This document shows, piece by piece, positions 1 through 7,666 of a stretch of DNA of 19,668 nt. Position 1 is the first letter of the stretch, and the number at the start of each line of letters is the position of its first letter. This stretch comes from CAZRDB01 sp964598695 (lineage in GTDB: Bacteria; Armatimonadota; Zipacnadia; UBA1398): assembly GCA_964598695.1 (NCBI GenBank), contig CAZRDB010000085.1, positions 1 through 19,668 on the forward strand, read 5' to 3'. The position numbers and the translations under genes were made by a program. The notes beneath the pieces were generated by a model. The model was given only the letters and a program-made list of their open reading frames with translations. It had not been told where the DNA came from and ran no database searches.

Positions 1-51
1 GGGGCGGCTAATCCCGTCTCTGGTGGGTTCGATTCCCACGCGCTCCCGCCA
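1..51 (+). tRNA. selC: tRNA-Sec (selenocysteine), 3' part only
   Basis: The window starts inside the long variable arm. Positions 1-7 pair with 14-20 (7 bp including two G-T pairs). The T arm is 23-27 paired with 35-39 around the loop TTCGATT (28-34). After the T stem there are eight acceptor nucleotides (40-47), a G discriminator (48) and an encoded CCA (49-51). Canonical tRNAs have seven acceptor nucleotides here. Eight, together with a long variable arm and a G discriminator, is the bacterial tRNA-Sec pattern. The 5' half and the UCA anticodon lie outside the window, so identity rests on geometry. It implies that the genome decodes UGA as selenocysteine, although I see no in-frame UGA in the genes of this window. 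Confidence 0.85.
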
Positions 52-93
52 AGACGCACACCCGACGGTTGTGCTGCGAAAACGAGGGCTCCG

Positions 94-942
94 GTGCAGG
101 GCTTGCGGATCGCGGTGGTTGGGGACATCCATGTGGGTTTCGACGACGACTCAACACGCGTCGCGCGCACGGTCCTCTCCGATGTCCGTGAGGTGGCGCC
201 CGATGTTCTGCTGCTCACCGGCGACGCGGTGGACCTGCGCGAGACGTACTGGGAGGAGTTCGTGGCGGCCCTGCGGACGGTTGAGCCGCTGCCGTACCTG
301 ATCTCGCGCGGCAATGCCGACCTCGTCGCGGGGGGCGACGCGGCCTGGGAGGCCCACATCGGCCACCCGACGCGCGCCGTGCTCGACCTGCGCCACACGC
401 GGCTGATGACCCTGGGCGCCACCTCGGCTCACCACGAGCTGCGGGTGGGCGAGGAGCCGGGGGCGTGGATTCGCGCCCGCGCGGGAGAGCGACCCGAGGC
501 AGACGTGATCGTGCTGTGCCACGCGCCGGTCCGCGACACGACGTTCTGGTCGTGCCGCAACACCGAGGACGGATGCCTGGCCGAGCTGCTCGGTGAGGGC
601 AATGTCCCCTACCACCTCTACCTGCGCGACTCGGACGAGATCGCGGAGGCGCTGCGCGAGGCGGGCAATGTCCGCATGTTTATCACCGGTCACGTGCACC
701 ACGACGGTCGGCTCCGCTGCAAGCACGGCTACGGCGCCACGGCAGTGCGCGACGGCGTGATCCACCTCGCCACGGCGAACGTGGGGGGCTGGGTGGGTTT
801 CGGCAGCCCGCGGCGGGAGTACCATGTGATCGAGCTGCAGGACGATACGGTCCGCGTGCGCGACCGCGACTTCATCGCGAAGACGTGGGTGAGCGGGATG
901 GAGATGCGATTCCCCCGGTGGCCTGCAAAGACCGGATCCTGA
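94..942 (+). CDS. Calcineurin-like metallophosphoesterase
   Basis: 282 aa, GTG start at 94 with GAGG at 84-87 upstream. It belongs to the calcineurin-like metallophosphoesterase superfamily of two-metal phosphodiesterases and phosphatases. Visible motifs are GDIHVG (about residues 10-15), LLLTGDAVD (about 40-48), RGNAD, a single His in VLCHAP, and the C-terminal GHVHHDG. Together these supply the usual Asp/His/Asn metal ligands. There is no signal peptide or membrane segment, so it should be cytosolic. The substrate cannot be predicted; the spacing resembles small YfcE/MJ0936-like enzymes. It lies 42 nt after the tRNA-Sec gene and its 3' end overlaps the acetyltransferase gene, so the two are probably translated together. 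The gene family is ordinary and I see no damage. Confidence 0.85.
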   Translation: MQGLRIAVVGDIHVGFDDDSTRVARTVLSDVREVAPDVLLLTGDAVDLRETYWEEFVAALRTVEPLPYLISRGNADLVAGGDAAWEAHIGHPTRAVLDLRHTRLMTLGATSAHHELRVGEEPGAWIRARAGERPEADVIVLCHAPVRDTTFWSCRNTEDGCLAELLGEGNVPYHLYLRDSDEIAEALREAGNVRMFITGHVHHDGRLRCKHGYGATAVRDGVIHLATANVGGWVGFGSPRREYHVIELQDDTVRVRDRDFIAKTWVSGMEMRFPRWPAKTGS

Positions 943-1511
943 CCGAAGCGATCTCGCTGACGACCCGCGACGGCCGGACCGCGCTCACGCGCCCGGTGAC
1001 GAAGGCCGACGTGCCGGGGCTGGCGCGTTTCTACGCGGAGATGGACGAGCTGACGGACCGCCTCTACTTCGTGCTCGCGGAGTACACCGTGTGGGTGGCG
1101 CGCGATCTGGTCCGGCGCCAGAGCCACCATCGGGAGCTGCACCTGGTGCTGGAGGCGCCGGAGGGCGCGATCGTCGGCCACCTGAGTCTGCAGCCATTCC
1201 CGGGCGAGTGCCCGCGGCTCGGGATCTGCATCGCGCCCGAGTGGCGCGGCGGCGGGATCGGGCGAGCCTGGATGCAGCTCGCGCTCGATCTGATCGAATC
1301 CCAGCCCGGCCGCCGTGGGGCCTGGCTCTCGGTGCTCGGGGAGAACGCGGGGGCACGCCACCTGTACGAGTCGCTCGGCTTCACGCCCCTCCGCGAGCAC
1401 TGGGTGCGGCGCGATTGGAGCCCGTATCCCGCGAACATCGGCGCCTTCCAGATGATCGACATGGTGCTGCTGTTCCCTCGCACGGCCGGGCGGCACGACT
1501 TCCTGCCCTAG
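885..1511 (+). CDS. GNAT-family N-acetyltransferase
   Basis: 208 aa from the GTG at 885, which overlaps the phosphoesterase gene by 58 nt. A GTG at 918 would shorten it by 11 residues and reduce the overlap; neither has a clear Shine-Dalgarno, so the start is uncertain. The GNAT fold is indicated by RPVTKADVPGLARFY near the N-terminus, the acetyl-CoA pyrophosphate loop in APEWRGGGIGRAWM (Arg-Gly-Gly-Gly-Ile-Gly), and the late motif ENAGARHLYESLGF. The expected reaction is acetyl transfer from acetyl-CoA to an amine; the acceptor is unknown. It is probably co-transcribed with the upstream phosphoesterase. Confidence 0.85.
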   Translation: MGERDGDAIPPVACKDRILTEAISLTTRDGRTALTRPVTKADVPGLARFYAEMDELTDRLYFVLAEYTVWVARDLVRRQSHHRELHLVLEAPEGAIVGHLSLQPFPGECPRLGICIAPEWRGGGIGRAWMQLALDLIESQPGRRGAWLSVLGENAGARHLYESLGFTPLREHWVRRDWSPYPANIGAFQMIDMVLLFPRTAGRHDFLP

Positions 1512-1520
1512 CCGCGCCCC

Positions 1521-1549
1521 TTGAACCGCATCCCGCTTTCGCCTACTCT
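1521..1549 (+). promoter_or_regulatory. Candidate sigma-70-type promoter
   Basis: TTGAAC at 1521-1526 and TACTCT at 1544-1549 are separated by exactly 17 nt, in the short gap before the ADP-ribosylglycohydrolase-like gene. The -35 element is close to consensus; the -10 element keeps only the first T, the A and the last T. Transcription would begin near 1556, leaving a leader of about 60 nt. Confidence 0.4.
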
Positions 1550-1616
1550 GCCGCCGGTGCCGGGGGAGTGAGACCTCGCCTGGCGGGGGGGACACGCACG
1601 GAAGGAGCCGCGGCTC

Positions 1617-3509
1617 GTGCCGATTCGACTAGGGAGATCCGAGGCCTGCCAGCGCACCAAGGAGGGCCTGCTCGGCTGGGCCGTCGGGGGGGCGCTCGGC
1701 GCCGCCTGCGCGCGCGGCGAGCGGGTCGACGGTGGTCTACCGGGGACCGATCAGCCGCCGGCACCGTGCACGGGCCTCTCGGTCGCCGCCGCGCTGCTGC
1801 CCGACCTCGACGGCGCGCGCCTTCCCGAGACCACGGCACAGTCCCTGGCCGCATCCTGGACCGGCCTGCTGACACTGCCGGGCGGCTCGTACGGCTTCGC
1901 GTTGCGCAACCTCGGCTGGGGCCTCTCCGCCCCCGTGACGGGCTGGTTCCGCAACCCCTGCGCGACCGACTCCTCAGCCGTCGAGCGGGCACTCCTGTGG
2001 GGGATGCTGGCACCGGCAGCGCCAGGGGAGGCCGCGTGGCTGGCTCATGCCGATGCCACGATCGACCACGCGGAGGATGGCGCGCTCGGGGCCATGTTCG
2101 TCGCGGCGCTCGGCGCCGCGGGCTACGCCGAATCGGACCCGCTCCGGCTCGTGGCCATCGCGGCCGGCGTGCTGCCCTCGGGCTCCGAGCTGCTCGAGTG
2201 CGTCGGCGACCTACGCCGCGCGCGGAAGCGCTCGCATCCGTGGGTCGAGGCCTACCAGGTGCTCGCCGAGACACTCGGCCACCTGCCGGCCGACCACGCC
2301 TACCAGACGGCGGGCCGGATCGCCCTGAGCCTTCTCTATGGGGCCGACTGGACCACCCACCTCAACTACGCGGCCGACTGCGGCGGCGCCGTGGGGACCA
2401 CGTTGGCCGTCGTGGGCGGCATCGTCGGGGTCTGCGGCGCCCCAGAGTTCGCCCGGGACGCGTATCGCGCGTGGATCGGGCCGGCGCCGATCGCGACGCC
2501 GGGTGTCGCTTGCGAGCCGGCGGAGTGGGCCGACCTGGCTGCAGCGATCGTGGAGCGGGCCGCCGCGCACGTGGAGCGGCTCGGCGGGGCGGTGGAACTG
2601 GTCGACGGCGAGACCGATCTCTCGCAGATGGACGGCGCCGACCTGGCGGAGACCGGGCGGGCGCACGAGGCGCTGACGCTCGACCTGGGCGAGGTGCGGG
2701 TGGGCTCCGGCGAGCTGACCCTCGCGCTGCAGTACCAGGGGCCCCCGACGATCGCCTCGGGCGGCGGCAAGACGCTCTACCTTTCGGTCCCAGGGCTGGC
2801 CGAGACCGAGATCTCGGCCACGATCCGCCTGGAGGCCGACGGCGGACTGACCGTCGGACCCGACCGTCCGCAGCCGGTCTCCTCGGGCGCGTACCTGATG
2901 GTCTCGGCGCGGGGCAAGACCGTTCCGCCCGTGACCCGCGTCACGGCCTCGCTCACGCTCGAGGACGGCCGGGGCGCCTCGCTGGGCTTCCCGCTCGTTG
3001 CCGAATCGTGCTGGTGGCTGTGCGGCCCGTTCGACGCGAGCGGGGCCGAGCCGATGCGCACCGTCCGCGAGCCGGAGCGCCGCCTCTCGACCACCGCGAC
3101 CTACGAGGGCCGCGATCGGATGCGTCTGCGCTTCCGCAAGGTCTCGTTCCCCGATGTGCGGATGGAGCTGGACGACTGGGTGCAGGCGCTCTCGGGGATC
3201 CTCTACCTCGTCGCCGACCTCGAGTGCCCGGAGACGGTCGAGGCCCGACTTCGCATCGCCGCGACCGGCGCCGCCAAGGTCTGGCTGGATGGCCGCGTGC
3301 TCGTGCGGGAGATGGAGGCGATGGCCGCCCTGTCGCTCGACGAGGCCACGGTGGCGCCCGTCCGGCTCACGTCGGGGCGCCACCGTCTCATGCTGAAGCT
3401 CATGCGGGCCGAGGCGCCTCTGGTCGCCGCCGTGCTGCTCACCGATGCCGAGGGGCGGCCGCTGGCCTCCGTCCACAGCCCCGGCTGGCAGCCGCTCGAG
3501 CAGGAGTAG
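1617..3509 (+). CDS. ADP-ribosylglycohydrolase-like protein with C-terminal beta-sandwich, probably catalytically impaired
   Basis: 630 aa, GTG start with GGAAGGAG about 9 nt upstream. The N-terminal 300 or so residues resemble ADP-ribosylglycohydrolases (ARH/DraG): GLLGWAVGGALG (about 17-28), HAEDGALGAMFVAAL (about 150), LLYGADW and CGGAVGTT (255-262). Active relatives normally carry a Gly-Asp in the first motif and Asp-Thr-Asp in the last, which bind two metals; here these read Gly-Gly and Ala-Val-Gly. I therefore infer loss of hydrolase activity, or a changed role such as ligand binding. The C-terminal part (about 350-630) looks all-beta; CWWLCGPF near 465 and the following segment resemble PA14-like carbohydrate-binding modules. 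No signal peptide is evident. It runs convergently to the DUF4438 gene, with 6 nt between stop codons. Confidence 0.65.
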   Translation: MPIRLGRSEACQRTKEGLLGWAVGGALGAACARGERVDGGLPGTDQPPAPCTGLSVAAALLPDLDGARLPETTAQSLAASWTGLLTLPGGSYGFALRNLGWGLSAPVTGWFRNPCATDSSAVERALLWGMLAPAAPGEAAWLAHADATIDHAEDGALGAMFVAALGAAGYAESDPLRLVAIAAGVLPSGSELLECVGDLRRARKRSHPWVEAYQVLAETLGHLPADHAYQTAGRIALSLLYGADWTTHLNYAADCGGAVGTTLAVVGGIVGVCGAPEFARDAYRAWIGPAPIATPGVACEPAEWADLAAAIVERAAAHVERLGGAVELVDGETDLSQMDGADLAETGRAHEALTLDLGEVRVGSGELTLALQYQGPPTIASGGGKTLYLSVPGLAETEISATIRLEADGGLTVGPDRPQPVSSGAYLMVSARGKTVPPVTRVTASLTLEDGRGASLGFPLVAESCWWLCGPFDASGAEPMRTVREPERRLSTTATYEGRDRMRLRFRKVSFPDVRMELDDWVQALSGILYLVADLECPETVEARLRIAATGAAKVWLDGRVLVREMEAMAALSLDEATVAPVRLTSGRHRLMLKLMRAEAPLVAAVLLTDAEGRPLASVHSPGWQPLEQE

Positions 3510-3515
3510 CCGCGC

Positions 3516-4436
3516 CTACTTCGCCGCCCCCTTACGGGCGGCGGGCTTGGCGACCGGGCTCTTGCCCGCTCCGAGGATCGTCGCGAGGTTGGCCTTGGGC
3601 GTCAGCACCGGCTGGATGCTCCCGTGGGTCGAGGTCAGCAGGGTCGTGACCCCCGGTCCGTGGCCCGCCGTGACGCAGGCGCCGTGGACGATCACACCGA
3701 CGGTGACCGAGCCGGTCTTGTAGATCCGACCGTAGCTGTTGTCGGCATCGAGGATCGCGACGAGGTCGCCGAGCCGTAGGTCGCCGAGGCCGTACTCCTC
3801 CACGACCGCCGCGTCGAACAACTGGATGTCGTAGTCGCCCCGATAGCAGGCCTCGCCGCCCAGGCCGCTGCCCATGATCTTGGCCGGAACGGTCTTCGCG
3901 ACCGGCACCACGAGCCGCTTGCCGTCGGCGTGGACGCCCCACTTCGGGCTCAGGAGAAGCCGCGGATCGGTGCTCATGACCTTGATGTCGTCGAAGTCGG
4001 TCAGCGCGAGGCCCTGACCGAACGCGTCGATCCGGAGGAGCGTGCCGTAGTCGAGCTTGGGGAGCACGTCGTCCGGGAAGTCGACCATGATGTGCTCGAT
4101 CCCCCCGTGCTTCCCGGTGACGAAGCCCGTCGCGCCGGCCGCGTCGCCGCCGCGCACCGTCACGATGTTGCCCACGCAGGCGAGGAAGTTGGCGGCCATG
4201 TTGCGGTCGCCGTCCGGGTTGCGGGTGCTGACGCACGGCTCGCAGTGATCGCAGACCCAGCCGAGGGCGGGGTCGCCCACGCGGAGGTTGGCGGTGATGC
4301 CGCCGATCCCCATCATCGCGTGGACCGAGCCGTCGGGCCCGATCCGGTAGTCGCGCCGGTGGCCGGGGAACGAGGGCTGCACCTCGATCGCCACGCGGAG
4401 CAACCGGTCCACGTTCGTCCTGAGTCCTGTCGCCAT
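3516..4436 (-). CDS. DUF4438 family protein
   Basis: 306 aa. I chose the ATG at 4436 because AGAAGGAA lies 4 nt upstream; an in-frame start at 4466 would add 10 residues and overlap the preceding gene. It matches what I know of DUF4438, an uncharacterised family found in Thermotogota and other anaerobes. Supporting patterns are HAMMGIGGITANLRVGDPA near the N-terminus, the Cys-rich DHCEPCVST, RGDYDIQLFD, and DADNSYGRIYKTG followed by the GHGPGV turn. The C-terminal 20 or so residues are rich in Ala, Lys and Pro and are probably disordered. Function is unknown. It is the last gene of the minus-strand block, 26 nt after the MBL-fold hydrolase gene. The association with a hydrogenase cluster may hint at a metabolic role but proves nothing. 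Confidence 0.75.
   Translation of the reverse strand: MATGLRTNVDRLLRVAIEVQPSFPGHRRDYRIGPDGSVHAMMGIGGITANLRVGDPALGWVCDHCEPCVSTRNPDGDRNMAANFLACVGNIVTVRGGDAAGATGFVTGKHGGIEHIMVDFPDDVLPKLDYGTLLRIDAFGQGLALTDFDDIKVMSTDPRLLLSPKWGVHADGKRLVVPVAKTVPAKIMGSGLGGEACYRGDYDIQLFDAAVVEEYGLGDLRLGDLVAILDADNSYGRIYKTGSVTVGVIVHGACVTAGHGPGVTTLLTSTHGSIQPVLTPKANLATILGAGKSPVAKPAARKGAAK
3522..3543. terminator. GC-rich hairpin at the convergent gene ends
   Basis: A perfect 8-bp inverted repeat, CGCCGCCC (3522-3529) and GGGCGGCG (3536-3543), with a 6-nt loop. It lies inside the last codons of the DUF4438 gene, just past the stop of the opposing gene. It could end transcription from either side, but no T-run follows on either strand, so intrinsic termination is uncertain. 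Confidence 0.25.
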
Positions 4437-4440
4437 CGTC

Positions 4441-4448
4441 TTCCTTCT
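4441..4448 (-). promoter_or_regulatory. Ribosome binding site deciding the DUF4438 start
   Basis: On the minus strand this reads AGAAGGAA, 4 nt before the ATG at 4436. It lies downstream of the alternative start at 4466, which argues for the shorter protein. Confidence 0.6.
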
Positions 4449-4462
4449 CTCCCGTCTCACAC

Positions 4463-5095
4463 TCACTGCAGGTAGGGGTTCGTATCCAGCTCGATGTCGA
4501 GCGTGGAGGTGGGGCCATGGCCGGGCAGCAGCTCGAGTGAGGGCTCGAGAGCCGCCAGGCGCGCGAGGCTCTCCGCGAGCCGGGCCGCCTCGCCGCCGGG
4601 GAGATCGGTGCGGCCAACGCTGCCCGCGAAGAGCGTGTCGCCCGTCACGAGCAGGCCCTCGCCCAGGAGGCAGACGCAGCCGCCCGTGTGGCCCGGCGTG
4701 TGCAGCACGGTGGCCCGGGCCGCGCCCAGCTCGAGCACCCGGCCCTCCTCGAGCGGCTCATCCATCTCGATCGGGTCGGGGACCCAGCCGGTGAAGACGA
4801 TCATCGCGCTCTGGCGCGACGCCGCCATCGGGGCGTCGGCCGGGTGGATCGCGAACGGCGCGCCCGTCGCCTCCCGGAGCGCCGGGAAGCCGCCGATGTG
4901 GTCGCCGTGGCCGTGGGTGGCAACCAGCTTCACGATCGCCAGCCCCTCGCGCTCGGCCAGGGCGAGCACCTCGTCGGCGTCCTCGCCGCAGTCGATCACG
5001 AGCGCCTCGGGGGAGTCCTTCGCCGCCAGTACGTAGCAGTTGGTCGCCAGCGCGGTCTGCGGCAGGACCCACCAGCGGATGTTGCCCGTTGTCAT
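4463..5095 (-). CDS. MBL-fold metallo-hydrolase (glyoxalase II-like)
   Basis: 210 aa from the ATG at 5095, with GAGGAAG about 5 nt upstream; a start at 5110 would add five residues but consume that site. It has the metallo-beta-lactamase core of glyoxalase II-like enzymes: THGHGDHIGG (metal-binding His and Asp), HTPGHTGG, GDTLFAGSVGRTD and PGHGP. The small size, without the C-terminal helical domain of true glyoxalase II, fits the YcbL-like group. Activity is probably thioester or related hydrolysis; the substrate is unknown. It starts 79 nt after the hybrid sensor gene and is followed closely by the DUF4438 gene, so it is probably a late gene of the hydrogenase block. No redox-partner domain such as flavodoxin is attached. 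Confidence 0.85.
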   Translation of the reverse strand: MTTGNIRWWVLPQTALATNCYVLAAKDSPEALVIDCGEDADEVLALAEREGLAIVKLVATHGHGDHIGGFPALREATGAPFAIHPADAPMAASRQSAMIVFTGWVPDPIEMDEPLEEGRVLELGAARATVLHTPGHTGGCVCLLGEGLLVTGDTLFAGSVGRTDLPGGEAARLAESLARLAALEPSLELLPGHGPTSTLDIELDTNPYLQ

Positions 5096-5173
5096 CGCGT
5101 GCTTCCTCACCAGGCCGTGGACGGCCGCAGTGGTGTTCGGCGGGGACGCCCCCGGTCTCCTCCGTGGCCGACG

Positions 5174-7627
5174 CTACCCGGTGGTGCGCTCGGCCCGGCG
5201 CTCGGCGAGGATCCGCTCGATGATCGCGGCGAGCGCGGCGCCGTCGGCCGGCTTGTCGACCCAGGCGTCGGCGCGCATCCACTCCAGCACTTCCCGCGGG
5301 TTGCGCGCGAACTCGAAGCCCATATCGGCCACGACCGAGGTGACCATGACGACCGGCGCCCGGCGGAACCGCGGGTCACGGCGCAGCGCGCGGGCGAGGC
5401 GGGCGCCCGAGTCGGCCTTCTCCATGATCAGGTCGAGCACGAACGCATCCGGGATCTCGCTGTTCGCCAGCTCGAGCGCCTCGTCGCTGCGCTCGGCGGC
5501 GACGACGTCGAAGCCCGCCTCGGTCAGCAGCAGCCGATGGATCTCGAGCATGTCCGGATCGTCGTCGACGACGAGGACCTTGACCGCCTCCCGGGGGGCG
5601 CTGAGTGCCTGTTGGAAGGGGATCCGCACCGTCACCGTCGTCCCGCGACCCGGCCGGCTGTCGATCCGCATCTCGCCGTGGTGGCTCTGGACGATGCCGT
5701 GGGCGGCGGCCAGTCCCAGCCCCGCGGCCGTCCCCTTCGCTTTGGTGGTGACGAAGGGCTGGAAGATGCGTGGCAGCAGTTCCTCGGGGATCCCCCGTCC
5801 GGTGTCGGAGACCGCGAACTCGACCGCGCAGCCGTCCTCCGCGGTCGTGGCCTCGATCGTGATCGCGCCGTGGTCGTCGATCGCCTCGGCAGCGTTGGCC
5901 AGCAGGCGCACGAGCACTTGGGCGAGCATCGCCGGGTCGGCGAGGAAGGCGGGCAGCCCCGGCGCCAGCTTGCGCGCGACAGAGATGGGTCTGCCCGCGA
6001 GCCGCGGTTCCACCTCCCGGAGCGCGCGCTCGACGATCGGCCCGAGTCGGACCATCTCCCACTGCGGGGCGCGGCGTCGCGCGAAGCCGTCCAGGCTGAG
6101 CATGACCTCGCGGCAGGCCTGGGCCTCGGAGATGATCGCCTCGGCATCGGCGCGGCGCGGGTCCTCGGTCTCGAGCGTATCGCGCAGCAGCTCGCCATAC
6201 GCGACCATGTTGCCGAGCGGCCGGCTGACCTGCTCGGCGACGTCGGCCGCCAGCTCGCCCATCGCGGCGAGGTGCTGCGCGCGGGTGGCGAGCGCGCGGG
6301 CCTTCTCGACCTCCTCCTTGCTGCGGGTGAGGCGCTCGACATTGACCTCGAGTTGCTGGATGAGGAAGGGGAGGCACATCTCGGACTCGGCGAGCCCCTG
6401 GTAGACCGCCGTCACCTTGTCGCGGCAGGTCGCGTAGCCGCAGGCGCCGCAGTTCAGCTCGTCCTCGACGGAGTGCTTGTTCTGCTTGGCGAGCAGGTCG
6501 CGGATCTCCTTCTCGGTCGGCATGGGAAGGTGAAGCGGCCGTGGCGGGTAGGCGCAGGTCAGGTCGACCGATTCGACCTCCCGCACGCGGCGGGACATGG
6601 GCCGTGCCTCGCGCGCCTGCTGGCGGGCATGGGCGGTGACGAGCCGGCGCGCGGCGACGGCTGACCCGGGCAGTCCCGGTCCTCCGACGCAGCCGCCCTC
6701 GCAGAGCAGCGCGTCGAGCAGTCGCACCTCGAGGGAGCCGTCGGCGAGCGCGCGCAGGGCATCGAGGGCGCGCAGGTCGCCGTCGACCGAGACGACCTCA
6801 TCGGTGAGCAGGTCGACCTCGATGCCGGCGGTCTTGAACAGCCCGCCGGTGATCGGGAAGAGGGAGCCGCGGTGGGGCAGGGGTTCGTCGGCAGTGGTGG
6901 GCCGCATGAACGCGGGGTCGATCGCGGCAGCCTGGAAGAGCGCGGCCAGCTCCGGGAAGATGAGCACCGCATCGACGGCGCCCGCCGTGACGGGATCGCG
7001 GCACTCGGCCTTCTTCGCGATGCAGGGCCCGGCGAAGACGACGGAGGCGCCGGGCAGGAGGCGCTGCTTGACGACGCGGCCCAGCGCGATCATCGGCGAG
7101 GCGATGGGCGCGAGGCGCGGCGCCAGCTCGGGCAGGTAGCGTCGGACGTAGCCCACGAGTGCGGGGCAGGCCGTCGCGACGATGCCCGGCGTGCGCTGCT
7201 GCGCGAGCCGCGCGTACTCACGGGCGACCAGCTCGGCGCCGTAGCCCACCTCGAGAACCTGGTCGAAGCCGAGTTCCCGCGCGGCGGCGACGACCTGGCC
7301 GGGGCGGACCGACGGGAAGGCTGCCGGGTAGGAGGGGGCGAGCAGGAGCACGCAGGGGGCCTCGGCCGCGAGCAACTCGTGGACGCGGGGCCCCCCGGGT
7401 TCGATCTGTTTCGCCTGCTGCTGGCAGACGCGCACGCACCGGCCGCAGCCGATGCAGCGCTCCGGCAGCACCTGCGCCTGCCCGTTGTGGACCTTGATGG
7501 CCTTGGCCGGGCAGTGGCGCACGCAGTGGTAACACCGCCGGCACTTCGCCGCGATCGTTCGCACGACCGCTTGCTGGGTGCCGGCGGCGTCCTCGGGCCT
7601 TGGTTGCGGAGCGCCGTTCGGGTTCAC
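5174..7627 (-). CDS. Sensory [FeFe]-hydrogenase-like hybrid histidine kinase with receiver domain
   Basis: 817 aa, GTG start with GAGG 5 nt upstream. Domains in order: a 2[4Fe-4S] ferredoxin (Cys 29, 32, 35, 39 and 58, 61, 64, 68); a compact H-cluster-like domain (about 85-330) with ATACPALVGYV (Cys154), GPCIAKKAE (Cys202) and LCEGGCVGG (Cys309, Cys313); a small Fe-S domain (Cys 393, 396, 401, 418); a helical linker; a histidine-kinase core with N-box Asn578 and SDTGRGIP; and a receiver with Asp688-690, phosphoacceptor Asp732 and a late Lys in VDKP. The four cubane cysteines are kept, but Ala153 replaces the proton-relay Cys, as in sensory hydrogenases. The dimerisation helix reads LAADVAEQVSRPLG, with Glu465 where the phosphorylated His normally sits. 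It follows the catalytic hydrogenase gene by 39 nt. I infer an H2 or redox sensor; there is no DNA-binding output domain. Confidence 0.85.
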   Translation of the reverse strand: MNPNGAPQPRPEDAAGTQQAVVRTIAAKCRRCYHCVRHCPAKAIKVHNGQAQVLPERCIGCGRCVRVCQQQAKQIEPGGPRVHELLAAEAPCVLLLAPSYPAAFPSVRPGQVVAAARELGFDQVLEVGYGAELVAREYARLAQQRTPGIVATACPALVGYVRRYLPELAPRLAPIASPMIALGRVVKQRLLPGASVVFAGPCIAKKAECRDPVTAGAVDAVLIFPELAALFQAAAIDPAFMRPTTADEPLPHRGSLFPITGGLFKTAGIEVDLLTDEVVSVDGDLRALDALRALADGSLEVRLLDALLCEGGCVGGPGLPGSAVAARRLVTAHARQQAREARPMSRRVREVESVDLTCAYPPRPLHLPMPTEKEIRDLLAKQNKHSVEDELNCGACGYATCRDKVTAVYQGLAESEMCLPFLIQQLEVNVERLTRSKEEVEKARALATRAQHLAAMGELAADVAEQVSRPLGNMVAYGELLRDTLETEDPRRADAEAIISEAQACREVMLSLDGFARRRAPQWEMVRLGPIVERALREVEPRLAGRPISVARKLAPGLPAFLADPAMLAQVLVRLLANAAEAIDDHGAITIEATTAEDGCAVEFAVSDTGRGIPEELLPRIFQPFVTTKAKGTAAGLGLAAAHGIVQSHHGEMRIDSRPGRGTTVTVRIPFQQALSAPREAVKVLVVDDDPDMLEIHRLLLTEAGFDVVAAERSDEALELANSEIPDAFVLDLIMEKADSGARLARALRRDPRFRRAPVVMVTSVVADMGFEFARNPREVLEWMRADAWVDKPADGAALAAIIERILAERRAERTTG

Positions 7628-7666
7628 GTTCGCCTCGTCCCGTCGGCCGGTGCCGCACCGTGGGGC

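Noticed and set aside
55..75. Possible small hairpin after tRNA-Sec (GCACA with TGTGC)
   Set aside because: Only five base pairs with a 9-nt loop and no T-run, so it is not convincing as a terminator.
1091..3649. Plus-strand open frame of about 850 codons covering the ends of three genes
   Set aside because: It crosses the acetyltransferase and ADP-ribosylglycohydrolase-like genes in another frame and is dominated by Arg, Ala, Gly and Pro.
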